64,000 nt of DNA from Planctomycetaceae bacterium (GCA_021298315.1 JAJTFC010000006.1:57453-121452), one strand, 5' to 3'; positions 7,341 to 16,441 are shown, counted from the first letter of the stretch. Numbers and translations are program-made. Notes: generated from the letters alone by a model not told the origin.

Positions 7341-9884
7341 TCAATCCTTGTGGGTAAATTCGGGAGAGTTGAGCATCGACCAGAGGATATCTTCGACCAA
7401 TTTTCGTCGATCATTGTTGGGTTTTCCGAATTCGCTGACTAGATCGGAAATTTCGTTCGGATCAGGAAAACGGGAAAAGGTTGCCAAATAGAGCTCTTCG
7501 ACGAGTTCGTTCGGAGGCTTTTCGGAGCTGGCCAAGCGTTTGGCTCGACCGTTTTCATCAGTGATTTTTGATGCGATTGCTGGAGCGTTCATCAGGTGGA
7601 GGGCTTGGACGACCGTAGATTCGGGGATACGTTCGCAAGGTGGATCTTGGTTCGGATCGGGGCGACCAAAGGCATCGAGCAGTTCCGACTCGGTTCGGAC
7701 TGTCCAGAGTTGCATGGCCCGGGTACCGTTGGGGGTTCCTGCGTAGGCCTGACTCGTTTCGGTGATATCGCAGATCGCATCGGCTAGGACTTCGGCTCGC
7801 AAGCGTTGACGATAGTGGCGAGAGAAATTGCGATGATCACCGCGATTGGTCTCGTTGGGTTCCGATGAAAGCGAATAAACGTGCGACTGCAGGATGGTTC
7901 GGAGAAGTTCTTTTTGGTTGAATCCGATTGTGCGAAAATGCGCGGCGAGTTGATCGAGCAATTGCGGGTTGCTCGGGGGGTTTGTGGCTCGCAGATCGTC
8001 CACCGGGTCGACGATCCCGATACCGAACAGTTCGGCCCAGATGCGATTAACGGCGACTTGGGCAAATGTTGGGTTGGAATCGCTTACCATCCAATCGACA
8101 AGTTTCTCTCGAGGATCTTCACCTTCGGAGAGGGTCACTTCGGAGCCACGCAAGGTTTTTGGGGTAAGCGATTTCCCTGTAAGGGGATGCTTAACTTCAC
8201 CACTGGATTTGACCAGGACGGTTTCTTCGCCACCGGAAATCGGCGGCGAAAGACCGGTTCCTTTGTAGCCGACTCGGGAGAAGAAGGCCGCGAAAGAATA
8301 GAAATCATGTTGGCCGTAGACTTCGAAGGGGTGTTGATGACACTTAGCGCAGTCGAGTCGAATACCGAGGAATAGTTGACTGACCATAGTAACGATTTCG
8401 TCCGGTTCACGTCGGTCGCGGAAGATCGTCACAGCACCGTTTTTCCAGTTGCTCCCCCGAGCCGTGAGGATCCCTCGAACGAATTGATCGTAGGGGATGT
8501 TTTGTCGGAACGCATCGCGAATCCAGGTGTCGAGGCTCAAGACGGCTTTGATACCGACGCGATAGGGGTTAGGCCGCAACAGATCGGCCCATTTGTTAGC
8601 CCAATTGTCTGCGTACTCGGGTCGTTCCAGGAGCGAATCGATTAAGGCGTTTCGCTTGTTGGGATTGGTATCTTGGAGGAAACTTCGCGTCTCCTCGCTG
8701 GTGGGTTGTCGCCCGATGACATCGATGAACGCACGGCGGAGGAATTGGGAGTCCGAGGCCGGTTTGCTCGGCACGATATTCAATTGGGCGAGACGTTGGT
8801 AGATAAGTTCGTCGATGAAGTTCTTGCGGGGAAGTTCGGCGTAGAGTTTAGGATCGACCGGATCGGGTCTTGGGATGGCCGAGGACCACGTAGCGATGTT
8901 TCCCATGTAGCGTGCCATGATGGTCGCTTCACCTGGGAGCGAGCCAGCTTTGATTTTACCATCGGGTTTGACGGCAAGAACCGCTGGTTCGTTGGATTGA
9001 TAAGCACTGGTGGAAGTCACATCGCGTACGGAGCCGTCACTGTAGGTAGCCGATACTTTAAGATTCAGTTCTTCACCTGGGGCGAGGGGTTTGGGTCCTG
9101 GGGAAATCGAGACCTGGGTCAGAACTGGATCGGATTCGGAGGTGCGAGGGAAGCCCGATTGGATCCATTGGAAGAGGGTATGGTAGTCGGGTGAATCGGG
9201 TTCGAGTTTTTTACCACCGCCGTGTGGGAGTTGAGCGGTTGCTTTTTGGAGCAGGAGGCTATCGGCTGGAGAGGCGGGTTGAACGCGGCGACCTCGGGCA
9301 TCGGTCACGATGGAGCGGAAGTCCATATCCGAGTCGAAGCCTAGGAGGGACAAGGCGAAACCATTTTGGCCGCGGGACTTACCGTGGCAGGGGCCGGAGT
9401 TGCAACCACGGGCCGTGAGGATGGGTTGGATATCGAGTTCGAATTTGTAGTTATGTTGGGGTTGGTCAGCGGACGGTTTGGGTGAGGAGTTGGAGTTTGG
9501 CTTTTCGAGAGCCTGAGCGTCCTGTGAAAAAAAAGCCACAATGATTGCTAGCAAAAAACCGCAAACGTTAGGGACAGCCCCCGCCCTAGGTGCCAGGCAC
9601 CCATCGTGCAGCCGCGAGGATTTGCTAGCTAAAATAAAACTGCAGGGGACAGACCCCGCCCTAGGTGCCAGGCACCCCTCGTGCAGCCGCGAAGATTTGC
9701 TAGCTAAAATAAAGCTGCCGGGGACAGACCCCGCCTTAGGTGCCAGGCACCCATCGTGCAGCCGCGAGGATTTGCTAGCTAAAATAAAGCTGCCGGGGAC
9801 AGACCCCGCGCAGGGAGCAATGCTAGCTTTTGGTAAGGAGGCAAATTCCGAATTTCTCAATTCGGCAATCTTCTTTCGTTCCAT
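7341..9884 (-). CDS. DUF1549/DUF1553 protein with cytochrome-like and Ig-like domains; N-terminus expanded by repeats
   Basis: An 847-residue protein. Residues 161-167 (CNSGPCH) form a CX4CH haem-like site in a PSCyt1-type domain. A Big_2-like Ig domain follows (about residues 245-330, YSDGSVRDVTSTSAY), then DUF1549 (about 355-560, FLRRAFIDVIGRQPT; CAKCHQHPFE) and DUF1553 (about 610-840, AVNRIWAELFGIGIVDP). The signal-peptide core (FLLAIIVAFF) only starts near residue 110. Residues 26-100 are three 25-residue copies of one unit (containing FILASKSSRLHDGC) encoded by a 75-bp tandem repeat. The repeat probably inserted into the leader's n-region, so export may be altered, or translation may start downstream at a non-ATG codon. 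The gene heads a tightly spaced leftward operon. Confidence 0.88.
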   Translation of the reverse strand: MERKKIAELRNSEFASLPKASIAPCAGSVPGSFILASKSSRLHDGCLAPKAGSVPGSFILASKSSRLHEGCLAPRAGSVPCSFILASKSSRLHDGCLAPRAGAVPNVCGFLLAIIVAFFSQDAQALEKPNSNSSPKPSADQPQHNYKFELDIQPILTARGCNSGPCHGKSRGQNGFALSLLGFDSDMDFRSIVTDARGRRVQPASPADSLLLQKATAQLPHGGGKKLEPDSPDYHTLFQWIQSGFPRTSESDPVLTQVSISPGPKPLAPGEELNLKVSATYSDGSVRDVTSTSAYQSNEPAVLAVKPDGKIKAGSLPGEATIMARYMGNIATWSSAIPRPDPVDPKLYAELPRKNFIDELIYQRLAQLNIVPSKPASDSQFLRRAFIDVIGRQPTSEETRSFLQDTNPNKRNALIDSLLERPEYADNWANKWADLLRPNPYRVGIKAVLSLDTWIRDAFRQNIPYDQFVRGILTARGSNWKNGAVTIFRDRREPDEIVTMVSQLFLGIRLDCAKCHQHPFEVYGQHDFYSFAAFFSRVGYKGTGLSPPISGGEETVLVKSSGEVKHPLTGKSLTPKTLRGSEVTLSEGEDPREKLVDWMVSDSNPTFAQVAVNRIWAELFGIGIVDPVDDLRATNPPSNPQLLDQLAAHFRTIGFNQKELLRTILQSHVYSLSSEPNETNRGDHRNFSRHYRQRLRAEVLADAICDITETSQAYAGTPNGTRAMQLWTVRTESELLDAFGRPDPNQDPPCERIPESTVVQALHLMNAPAIASKITDENGRAKRLASSEKPPNELVEELYLATFSRFPDPNEISDLVSEFGKPNNDRRKLVEDILWSMLNSPEFTHKD
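9571..9810. repeat. 75-bp tandem repeat with two palindromes per unit, inside the DUF1549 gene leader
   Basis: Three full units begin at 9571, 9646 and 9721, and a fourth partial unit begins at 9796. The period is exactly 75 bp, i.e. 25 codons, so the reading frame stays open. Each unit carries the perfect palindrome GGTGCCAGGCACC (9589-9601, 9664-9676, 9739-9751). A second hairpin, GGGGACAGACCCC, occurs at 9645-9657, 9720-9732 and 9795-9807 and is degenerate at 9570-9582. Such short GC-rich palindromes resemble REP-type intergenic repeats, but here they sit in coding sequence. Confidence 0.95.
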
Positions 9885-10041
9885 GGTCGCCCTTAGCTAC
9901 CTGGTAAACGAGCGGTGGGGAGTTGTGGGTGGGACGACGGAGGGATCTAATCTTTCCCACCGCCTCTAACAAGATAATCGACTCATTGCCCCGCTGGAAA
10001 TAAACATCTGCCACTCCAGAGGGGTTTTTAGGAAAAACTCG

Positions 10042-13000
10042 ATGAAACCTCCGCAACCCCACACCTTTCTGGTCCATAAATCCATTCGATGTACCCTCCT
10101 AGCTCTCGCGGTTGCCTTACTGGTCGAGTGGAATACCCATGCAATTTTCGCCCAAGAATCGAAGTGGACTCACCAGGGATCTATCTATCTGATCACAACC
10201 CCCCAAGGCGCTAACTTACCCGAAGACGCCTCGGAGGAAAATTTCCCGCTCCTAATCCGCCTCCATAAAGACTTCTTTGACTTCTCTACGGCCCATCCCA
10301 ACGGACACGATATCCGCTTCGAATCCAACGGTTCGAATCTGCCTTACCAAATCGATCATTGGGACGCCCCGAAAGGAGAGGCAAGCATCTGGGTCCGTGT
10401 TCCAAAAATCCAAGGCAACCAACAGCAACAAATCAATATGCGTTGGGGTAATCCGCAAGCCCAAAACGAGTCAAACGGCTCGAACGTTTTCAATGCCTCT
10501 AATCACTACCTGAGCGTCCTTCACTTAGACGAGAACCTTACAGACGAAGTCGGCTTGGTTAGCACCAAAGATAACAAGACTACCGAATCACAGGGACGCA
10601 TCGGACTGGCTCGATATCTTGCAAGAGGCCAGGGCATATCGGCTGGAGAGCAAATCGAAGGCCTTCCAACCGGATCGGCCTCCCATTCAACCGAAGCTTG
10701 GATTCGCCCGGAGAAATCCAACGGACGAGTACTCGGTTGGGGCAACGAACATGCCCAAGGTAAAGTGATTATGCATTTCAAAAGCCCACCTCATGTCGAA
10801 ATGGAATGCTACTTTTCGGGTGCCAATGTATCGAGCCTCGGACGAATCCCCCTGAACCAATGGACTCACATCCTACACACCTACGAAAAAGGCAATTCGC
10901 GAATCTACATCAACGGCCAACTGAGCAACTCCTCCGAAACCCCCAACGCTCCTCTTGCGATCAAATCCCCCGCGAGGTTCTACCTCGGTGGTTGGTACAA
11001 CAACTACGACTATGTAGGTGACATCGACGAAGTTCGAATATCCAGTCAAGTTCGCTCGGCTAACTGGGCTAAGCTTCAATTTGAAAATCAAAAAGAAATG
11101 CATACGCTCAGTGGACTTGTCGTTCAACCAGGTAACGAATTCTCTATCTCGGAAGAAAAAACTTCGATCGACGAAGGCTCGCAAAAAACCTTCACCGTCA
11201 AAGCCCTTGGGGCTCGCAAGATCTATTGGATTCTCAAACGCGATCAACAGGAATCCATCGTTGCGGTAGATCGATTCTCCTACATCTTCGATGCGGGTCG
11301 TGTCTCCCAAGACACCAACGTGACGTTGCAATGCAAGGCGATCTACCCTGACGGCGTTCAATCTCGCAACATCGACATCACCATTGCGGAAAAGATCCCC
11401 GAACCTGTTTTCACTCTCAATGCCCCAGCCGAATGGAACGGTCGCGATTTGATCGAAGTGACACCGACCATCAGTAATCTCGATGCGATGAAATCCGCAG
11501 GAGCCAACCAAATGGAAATCTCTTGGAAAGCCAGCCCCTTTGCGATCATCAGCGAATCCGACTCGACAAAACTAACTCTGAAACGATCTCAGCAAAGCGG
11601 AACACTTGATGTCACCGCTTCTATCAGCAATGGTGGCTCTGCCACAACGCAATCGATTCGAATCAAAGTCAAAGAACCCCAAAAGGACCCTTGGGTTTCA
11701 CGCACCCCCGAAGCCTTTGATAAACCTCAAGAGGGTCAGTTCTATGCACGGGATGATCGCAACGAGGGAACGCTGTACTACAACGGTCAACTCGATGCCG
11801 ATACCGCATCGAGCACTCAAGAAGTCTTCTTGAAACTCTATGCCGATGAGAGACTGATCCATACTGCGACCAGCAAGCTCGATGCCGACAGGAAGTACTC
11901 CCTTGCGGTCAAACTTAAGGCAGGGTTAATCAAGTACCGCATCGAGTTTGGCATCGATCAAGATCGGGTAATCGACTCTGTCGGCGACCTGGTTTGCGGG
12001 GATGCTTATTTGATCGATGGTCAGTCCAACGCGCTTGCGACCGACACACCCGAGAAATCACCGCCAGTGACCAATACCTGGATTCGCAGCTACGCGTCAC
12101 CTTCGCAGAACCCGAAGGATAACGAGGGAAACCTATGGGTTCTTCCGGTCTGGAAAGCCCAAAGCGGCCAACGAGCCGAACTTGGTTGGTGGGGCATGGA
12201 ACTTGCCAAACGACTCGTGGATAGCCAAAAAGTGCCGATCTTCATGATCAACGCCGCAGTCGGTGGGACTCGGATCGATCAGCATCAGCGCAACGCAACA
12301 AACCCGACCGATCTAACAAGCATTTACGGTCGGATGCTTTGGCGAGTTCAGAGAGCCAAGCTTACGCACGGCATCCGAGCAATCCTTTGGCATCAAGGGG
12401 AGAACGATCAAGGCTCCGATGGCCCGACAGGTGGCTTTGGCTGGGAGACTTATCACGACTACTTCATCCAGATGGCCGCAGGATGGAAAGAAGACTTTCC
12501 AAACGTCCAGCGTTACTATGTGTTTCAGATCTGGCCGAACTCTTGTGCCATGGGTGGCCGCAGTGGCTCAGGCGACATGCTGCGAGAAAAACAGCGGCAA
12601 TTACCAACGCTATTTTCCAACATGAGCATTTTATCAACGCTGGGCGTCGAGCCCGAGGGAGGTTGCCATTTCCCCTTGGAGGGCTGGAGCAAGTTTGCGC
12701 AAATGGCCCAGCCGCTCATCGAAAAAGACTTCTATGGCAAAGATTCCAGCGTTCCGCTAACACCACCGAATCTTGCGTCTGCTTCTCTAAGCTCCACTGG
12801 CGATCGAATCGAGTTGGTCTTTGATCAGCCGATCGAGTGGAACGATCAGCTTGTGCGTGAGTTTTACCTCGATGGCATCAGGGCCAAGATAGTTGCAGGA
12901 AGCGTATCTGGAAACATCCTGACGCTTGAATTGTCCGAGCCAACTGCTGCCACGAAGATCACTTATCTCAAGGAGGTCGACTGGAGTCAGCAGCGACTGC

Positions 13001-13062
13001 TCAAAGGCCGCAACGGCTTAGCCGCATTAACGTTTTGCGATGTTTTGCTAAACGGTAAATAG
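10042..13062 (+). CDS. Multidomain sialate O-acetylesterase-like (SASA) exported protein
   Basis: A 1006-residue protein with a signal peptide (about residues 17-38, ending IFAQ). Domain order: DUF2341 (about 60-135, FPLLIRLHKDFFDF), a LamG/concanavalin-like domain (about 150-345, STEAWIRPE ... YVGDIDEVRIS), Ig/PKD-like domains (about 370-545), a beta domain, and a SASA/SGNH esterase domain (about 650-915). Catalytic signatures are GQSN with Ser662 and HQGEND with His784. SASA enzymes remove acetyl groups from sialic acid or other acetylated polysaccharides; the lectin-like modules suggest a surface polysaccharide substrate (inference). The stop codon directly abuts the convergent RND fragment at 13063. 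Confidence 0.9.
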   Translation: MKPPQPHTFLVHKSIRCTLLALAVALLVEWNTHAIFAQESKWTHQGSIYLITTPQGANLPEDASEENFPLLIRLHKDFFDFSTAHPNGHDIRFESNGSNLPYQIDHWDAPKGEASIWVRVPKIQGNQQQQINMRWGNPQAQNESNGSNVFNASNHYLSVLHLDENLTDEVGLVSTKDNKTTESQGRIGLARYLARGQGISAGEQIEGLPTGSASHSTEAWIRPEKSNGRVLGWGNEHAQGKVIMHFKSPPHVEMECYFSGANVSSLGRIPLNQWTHILHTYEKGNSRIYINGQLSNSSETPNAPLAIKSPARFYLGGWYNNYDYVGDIDEVRISSQVRSANWAKLQFENQKEMHTLSGLVVQPGNEFSISEEKTSIDEGSQKTFTVKALGARKIYWILKRDQQESIVAVDRFSYIFDAGRVSQDTNVTLQCKAIYPDGVQSRNIDITIAEKIPEPVFTLNAPAEWNGRDLIEVTPTISNLDAMKSAGANQMEISWKASPFAIISESDSTKLTLKRSQQSGTLDVTASISNGGSATTQSIRIKVKEPQKDPWVSRTPEAFDKPQEGQFYARDDRNEGTLYYNGQLDADTASSTQEVFLKLYADERLIHTATSKLDADRKYSLAVKLKAGLIKYRIEFGIDQDRVIDSVGDLVCGDAYLIDGQSNALATDTPEKSPPVTNTWIRSYASPSQNPKDNEGNLWVLPVWKAQSGQRAELGWWGMELAKRLVDSQKVPIFMINAAVGGTRIDQHQRNATNPTDLTSIYGRMLWRVQRAKLTHGIRAILWHQGENDQGSDGPTGGFGWETYHDYFIQMAAGWKEDFPNVQRYYVFQIWPNSCAMGGRSGSGDMLREKQRQLPTLFSNMSILSTLGVEPEGGCHFPLEGWSKFAQMAQPLIEKDFYGKDSSVPLTPPNLASASLSSTGDRIELVFDQPIEWNDQLVREFYLDGIRAKIVAGSVSGNILTLELSEPTAATKITYLKEVDWSQQRLLKGRNGLAALTFCDVLLNGK

Positions 13063-13536
13063 CTAGGGCTGCTCTGGGGCGGGGATCAAGAAGTCTGTCA
13101 TGCCTGCAAAACGCTTGGATAGATAGAGTTTCAGGTCATCTAAAATAGCGTAGACCACGGGTGTAACGACTAGACTCAAAAGCAAGGAAAGGGCTTGGCC
13201 TCCGATGATTACTTTGGCCATGCTCGCTCGTGCACTTGCTCCTGGACCTTGTCCCATAGCGATAGGGATCATGGCTGCCATGAGCATAACGGTCGTCATA
13301 AGAATTGGTCTTAGGCGCGTGAAGTTGGCTTCGAGAATCGCGGCATCTCTTTTCGCGCCTTCTCGACGAAGCTCATTGGTTTTGTCGATTTGGAGGATAC
13401 CGTTCTTTTTGACGATTCCGATGAGCATGAACAACCCAAACATCGCGTAGAGATCCAGCGGTGTCCTCAAAAGCAACAGGGATAGCAAGCCGAGGATAGT
13501 CCAACTCCAGTGATTCGCTCGCTGTCGAATCCACAA
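13063..13536 (-). pseudogene. 3' fragment of an RND (AcrB-like) efflux transporter
   Basis: The 157-residue reading frame matches only the last about 140 residues of an AcrB/HAE1-type permease: MFGLFMLIGIVKKNGIL, then NFTRLRPILMTTVMLMAAMI and VIIGGQALSLLLSLVVTPVV. Intact members are about 1000-1050 residues, so roughly 85% is missing. Homology begins around 13500; upstream of that the reading has no RND character and only a TTG could start it. The 3' end is intact and ends at the neighbouring esterase stop. Deletion or recombination has removed the rest of the gene and any membrane-fusion partner. Very unlikely to make a working pump. Confidence 0.85.
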
Positions 13537-13810
13537 AGCCTACATTCAACTGGACTTCATGAACCCCCAGAAAACAAGGTACTAGATTGGGAGTTCTCCC
13601 TGGCGTTTTGCTCCAAATCTTCGTTGTAGCCTTGCCAGTGCAACAACCAAATGGAGCGACCATTGGTGCTATGGTCCAAGCTGCGTATGATTTAGCCCCC
13701 GAAAGCATGTCAGGTTTTTGAGCAGCCTCAGTAAGGATTTTCAGAGGTGATTGACTCGGATATCTTTATCCGTCTAAACGGTGACTGTCCGAGAATACGG
13801 TTCGAGAGCA
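13537..13810. other. Non-coding/decayed stretch between RND fragment and response regulator
   Basis: No convincing gene in about 270 bp. Reading frames on both strands exist but look unlike protein, and none matches RND sequence. It probably contains the breakpoint partner DNA of the RND deletion and the promoter of the response regulator. I could not identify an insertion-sequence end. Confidence 0.5.
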
Positions 13811-14473
13811 ATGACAAATCCGATACAAATCTTACTGGTCGAAGATCACTTGGTTGTCCGTCAGGGACTCCGGCTACTGATCGAGACGCATGCGTCGATG
13901 CAGGTGATTGCAGAAGCATCTAATAGTAAAGAGGCGCTTGAAATCTTAGAGAAATTGACTCCCGATGTGGTGCTATTTGACATCAGCCTGCCTGTGACCG
14001 GCGGAATCGAATTTGCAAGAACCCTCAACGAAAAGCACCCAAACCAGCGTCGACTTCTAGCGTTAACAGCCAACGAGGATCGAGCTTATTTCAATGAATT
14101 GCTAAGCCTAGGTGTATTGGGATATCTTCTGAAGAGATCTTCTGCTGGCGAATTGATCAAAGCGATCGAAACGGTGTTTCGATCGGAACGTTTTGTGGAT
14201 TCCTCAGTGCTCGAGCAGTTGCTGCAAGAATCTTTGGGCTCGAAGCATCGAGACAAAAGCGACACAAGCAAGGGGACACTCAGCGAACGCGAACAAGAGG
14301 TGCTGAAGCTGATTGCAAGTGGCTATACCAACAAGGAGGTTGCGAGGTTTCTGGAAATCAGCACAAAAACGGTTGAAACACATAAAGCCAGGGCGATGGC
14401 GAAACTCGAAATTCGTTCTCGCACCGAGTTGATTCGATACGCCTCTGGAAAAGGTTGGATCAGCAGCAATTAG
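13811..14473 (+). CDS. NarL/FixJ-family response regulator
   Basis: A 220-residue DNA-binding response regulator. The start at ATG 13811 (MTNPIQILLVEDH) fits the family better than the in-frame ATG 30 bp upstream. The receiver domain spans about residues 5-120 with acidic pocket E11/D12, phosphoacceptor Asp57 (VVLFDISLP), a Thr in the LALTAN strand and the K of LLKRS. A LuxR-type helix-turn-helix lies at about residues 150-212 (LSEREQEVLKLIASGYTNKE ... STKTVETHKARAMAKL). It should activate or repress transcription when phosphorylated. No histidine kinase lies nearby, so it is an orphan here. The ExbB/ExbD genes begin 137 bp downstream on the same strand, but co-regulation is only a guess. Confidence 0.93.
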   Translation: MTNPIQILLVEDHLVVRQGLRLLIETHASMQVIAEASNSKEALEILEKLTPDVVLFDISLPVTGGIEFARTLNEKHPNQRRLLALTANEDRAYFNELLSLGVLGYLLKRSSAGELIKAIETVFRSERFVDSSVLEQLLQESLGSKHRDKSDTSKGTLSEREQEVLKLIASGYTNKEVARFLEISTKTVETHKARAMAKLEIRSRTELIRYASGKGWISSN

Positions 14474-14494
14474 GTATTGCTCTGCAAAGAACAA

Positions 14495-14511
14495 GTAAGG
14501 TTTTTCCTTAC
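14495..14511. terminator. Short hairpin after the response regulator, weak terminator candidate
   Basis: GTAAGG-TTTTT-CCTTAC forms a 6-bp stem with a 5-nt loop 21 bp after the stop codon. There is no clear T-run after the stem, so an intrinsic terminator role is doubtful. Confidence 0.25.
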
Positions 14512-14610
14512 CAACGTTTCGCTTTTGCCTGACTTGCTATGGGTTTAGGGCGTGTTAGTTTCTTTGGATAACGTCCATTTTTAATCCTCGATCGGTTCCA
14601 GAGTGCTCGA

Positions 14611-15264
14611 ATGGGTGAGATATATGATTTCGTCGGCCACGCCGACTATTACGTGCTGGGCGCTGCGGCTTTTTGGGGCCTATTGTGCATCATCATGGTT
14701 TGGAACCGGATTTTGTCTAAGCGGTTCAAGACCGAGAAGGCTCAGGATGAGTTTTTGACTCAGATCGAGCAGAAATTAGAGGTTGGTGATTTCGAGGGTG
14801 CCAAGCAATTGTGCCAGGGAGACAAGCGTGCGGTTCCCATGATGGTTCTGATGGCCTTAGAGAACCGAGACATTGAACCAGAAAAACTTGAGTCATGGGT
14901 GATGGATCGATTCCAGTTTGACGTCATGGCGCACATCAACTCAAAGCTCTCATGGATTTCGACGATCATCAAAGCCGCACCGATGTTGGGGCTCATCGGA
15001 ACGGTGGCAGGTATGATGGGTGCGTTTTCGACGCTCGAAAACGCCACTGCAGAGGAGCCGACCAAACAGCTTTTGGCTGACATTCGAATGGCCCTCGAAC
15101 ACACGCTCGTTGGACTGCTAATTACCGTCACACTGCTGGTCAACATGGCCTCGATCAGCAACAAAATCCGCGAACTTGAAGAACTGGTCGTCTTTGGAAT
15201 GAACCGCTTCTTCGATAGCTTCAAAGCCGCAATACCCAAACGCAAACTCCACGTCCGATCGTGA
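14611..15264 (+). CDS. exbB: MotA/TolQ/ExbB proton channel family protein
   Basis: A 217-residue inner-membrane protein with three predicted membrane segments: about residues 15-32, 118-142 and 167-190. The family hallmark APMLGLIGTVAGMMGAF lies at about residues 128-144, and LEHTLVGLLITV at the third helix. ExbB/TolQ subunits form the pentameric proton channel that powers TonB-dependent outer-membrane transport or Tol-Pal. The stop overlaps the GTG start of the following ExbD gene by 4 bp, so the subunits are translationally coupled. No TonB or TonB-dependent receptor gene is visible nearby. Whether it serves ExbB or TolQ duty cannot be decided from sequence alone. Confidence 0.9.
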   Translation: MGEIYDFVGHADYYVLGAAAFWGLLCIIMVWNRILSKRFKTEKAQDEFLTQIEQKLEVGDFEGAKQLCQGDKRAVPMMVLMALENRDIEPEKLESWVMDRFQFDVMAHINSKLSWISTIIKAAPMLGLIGTVAGMMGAFSTLENATAEEPTKQLLADIRMALEHTLVGLLITVTLLVNMASISNKIRELEELVVFGMNRFFDSFKAAIPKRKLHVRS

Positions 15265-15704
15265 TCCGCACCAAAAAATCTGCAAAGAAGAAGAACTTTG
15301 ACGGGGAGTTCGATATCACACCGATGATCGATGTGGTGCTGCTCCTGCTTATATTCTTCATGGTCTCGGCTCGCATGGCACCGGGTGCCAACGCACGGCT
15401 CCCGAAAGCGAAGTACGGCGAACTGACGTCGATGCATGATGCGATCGTTTTAACGGTCAAAAACGGATCCAATGACTCGGTCGAGGTATCGACCCCAACG
15501 GGTAAAAGGTTCGCTTCCGAAAACGAACAGCAGTCTGGGGAAATTGCCGAATACGTTGCCAACGGACTGCAGTACATGGAAAAGAAGTTCGTGCTTATCC
15601 AGGCCGAACCTAATGTACTGACATCCCAGATTGTCAGGATTCAAAACGCCATCGGAAGCGTCTTGGATCCAGAGCAAAAGATTTTGGTCGCTGTCGAGCA
15701 CTAG
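15261..15704 (+). CDS. exbD: ExbD/TolR biopolymer transport protein (first copy)
   Basis: A 147-residue protein starting with GTG at 15261 inside the last codons of exbB (GTGA overlap). After a basic N-terminus, the single membrane helix carries the ExbD/TolR signature FDITPMIDVVLLLLIFFMVS (about residues 16-35), with the essential Asp that takes part in proton flow. A periplasmic domain of about 105 residues follows. With ExbB it forms the energising complex in the inner membrane. A second, structurally different ExbD follows 59 bp downstream, a paired arrangement frequent in planctomycetes. Confidence 0.9.
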   Translation: MIRTKKSAKKKNFDGEFDITPMIDVVLLLLIFFMVSARMAPGANARLPKAKYGELTSMHDAIVLTVKNGSNDSVEVSTPTGKRFASENEQQSGEIAEYVANGLQYMEKKFVLIQAEPNVLTSQIVRIQNAIGSVLDPEQKILVAVEH

Positions 15705-15750
15705 GCGTCTGCAATTCTTAAGCTGACTCTGGAACCCATCGACACGACCT

Positions 15751-15760
15751 GGAGAAGAGA
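15751..15760 (+). promoter_or_regulatory. Strong ribosome binding site supporting a TTG start
   Basis: GGAGAAGAGA sits just upstream of the TTG at 15764. No in-frame ATG or GTG precedes the zinc-ribbon Cys residues, so this site fixes the start of the second ExbD gene. Confidence 0.6.
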
Positions 15761-15763
15761 GTT

Positions 15764-16441
15764 TTGAGTTTCCAAACCAACTGCACCTCATGCGACCGCA
15801 AACTCGTCGTTCCTGATCGATTCGTCGATCGAATGATTCGATGTCCAAGCTGCGATTTCGAGTTTAAGGTAACGCGCCGTAAGAATCGAGATTCGGAGAG
15901 TCCTCCGGAAACGCTGCTCGATGGCAGTCCAACGCTTGATCAGGAACAAGAGAGTCAACCTCACGGCAAACCATCAGCCAGAACTCATCGAGGCGGGGGA
16001 CACGAGGAATCCGAAGAAGACCTCGAATGGGATATCACTCCGATGGTCGACGTGGCATTCCTGCTATTGATCTTCTTCATGCTGACAGCTTCCTTCAGTA
16101 TCCAAAAGGCGATACCGACAAGCGCTCAAGAGGAGGACAAGCCAAGTCGCAGCGCTGTTCAGCGAGAGAAGGATCAAGTCGAAAGCTTCTACGTTCAAAT
16201 CGACGAGTACAACGCCTATACCATTGTCTCCAATGAAGTCGGGACACAGGAAGCATCGAACAAACAGGATCTGATACTCGCACTCCATGAACTCAAATCG
16301 CATTACGGAGAAGTCACTCCAAGAGTGATCATCCAAGCACATGGAATGAGCATTCACGGAGCAGTTGTCGCATGCATGGATGCCGCAAGGGCCGCAGGTT
16401 TCGACAACTTGCAGATGCAAACGGTTGAAGAATTCGATTAG
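15764..16441 (+). CDS. ExbD/TolR protein with N-terminal zinc ribbon (second copy)
   Basis: A 225-residue protein with a TTG start. Residues about 5-33 form a small zinc-ribbon-like motif with two Cys pairs, C-x-x-C (TNCTSCDRKL) and C-x-x-C (IRCPSCDFEF). A polar, charged linker of about 55 residues follows, then the ExbD helix WDITPMVDVAFLLLIFFMLT (about residues 88-107) and a periplasmic domain ending in HGMSIHGAVVACMDAARAAG. The Cys ribbon would face the cytoplasm, where ordinary ExbD has only a short tail, so it may bind zinc, sense redox state or dock a partner (inference). Last gene of the ExbB-ExbD-ExbD set; neither Cys pair is degraded. Confidence 0.87.
   Translation: MSFQTNCTSCDRKLVVPDRFVDRMIRCPSCDFEFKVTRRKNRDSESPPETLLDGSPTLDQEQESQPHGKPSARTHRGGGHEESEEDLEWDITPMVDVAFLLLIFFMLTASFSIQKAIPTSAQEEDKPSRSAVQREKDQVESFYVQIDEYNAYTIVSNEVGTQEASNKQDLILALHELKSHYGEVTPRVIIQAHGMSIHGAVVACMDAARAAGFDNLQMQTVEEFD

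Noticed and set aside
10873..11511. Leftward 212-codon frame inside the esterase gene
   Set aside because: Antisense shadow without a signal peptide, motif or ribosome site.
13373..13708. Leftward 111-codon frame next to the RND fragment
   Set aside because: Half of it is the out-of-frame reading of the RND remnant and the rest matches nothing I know.
14760..15437. Leftward 225-codon frame across exbB and exbD
   Set aside because: It covers two intact genes on the opposite strand and has a Ser/Arg-rich, protein-unlike composition.
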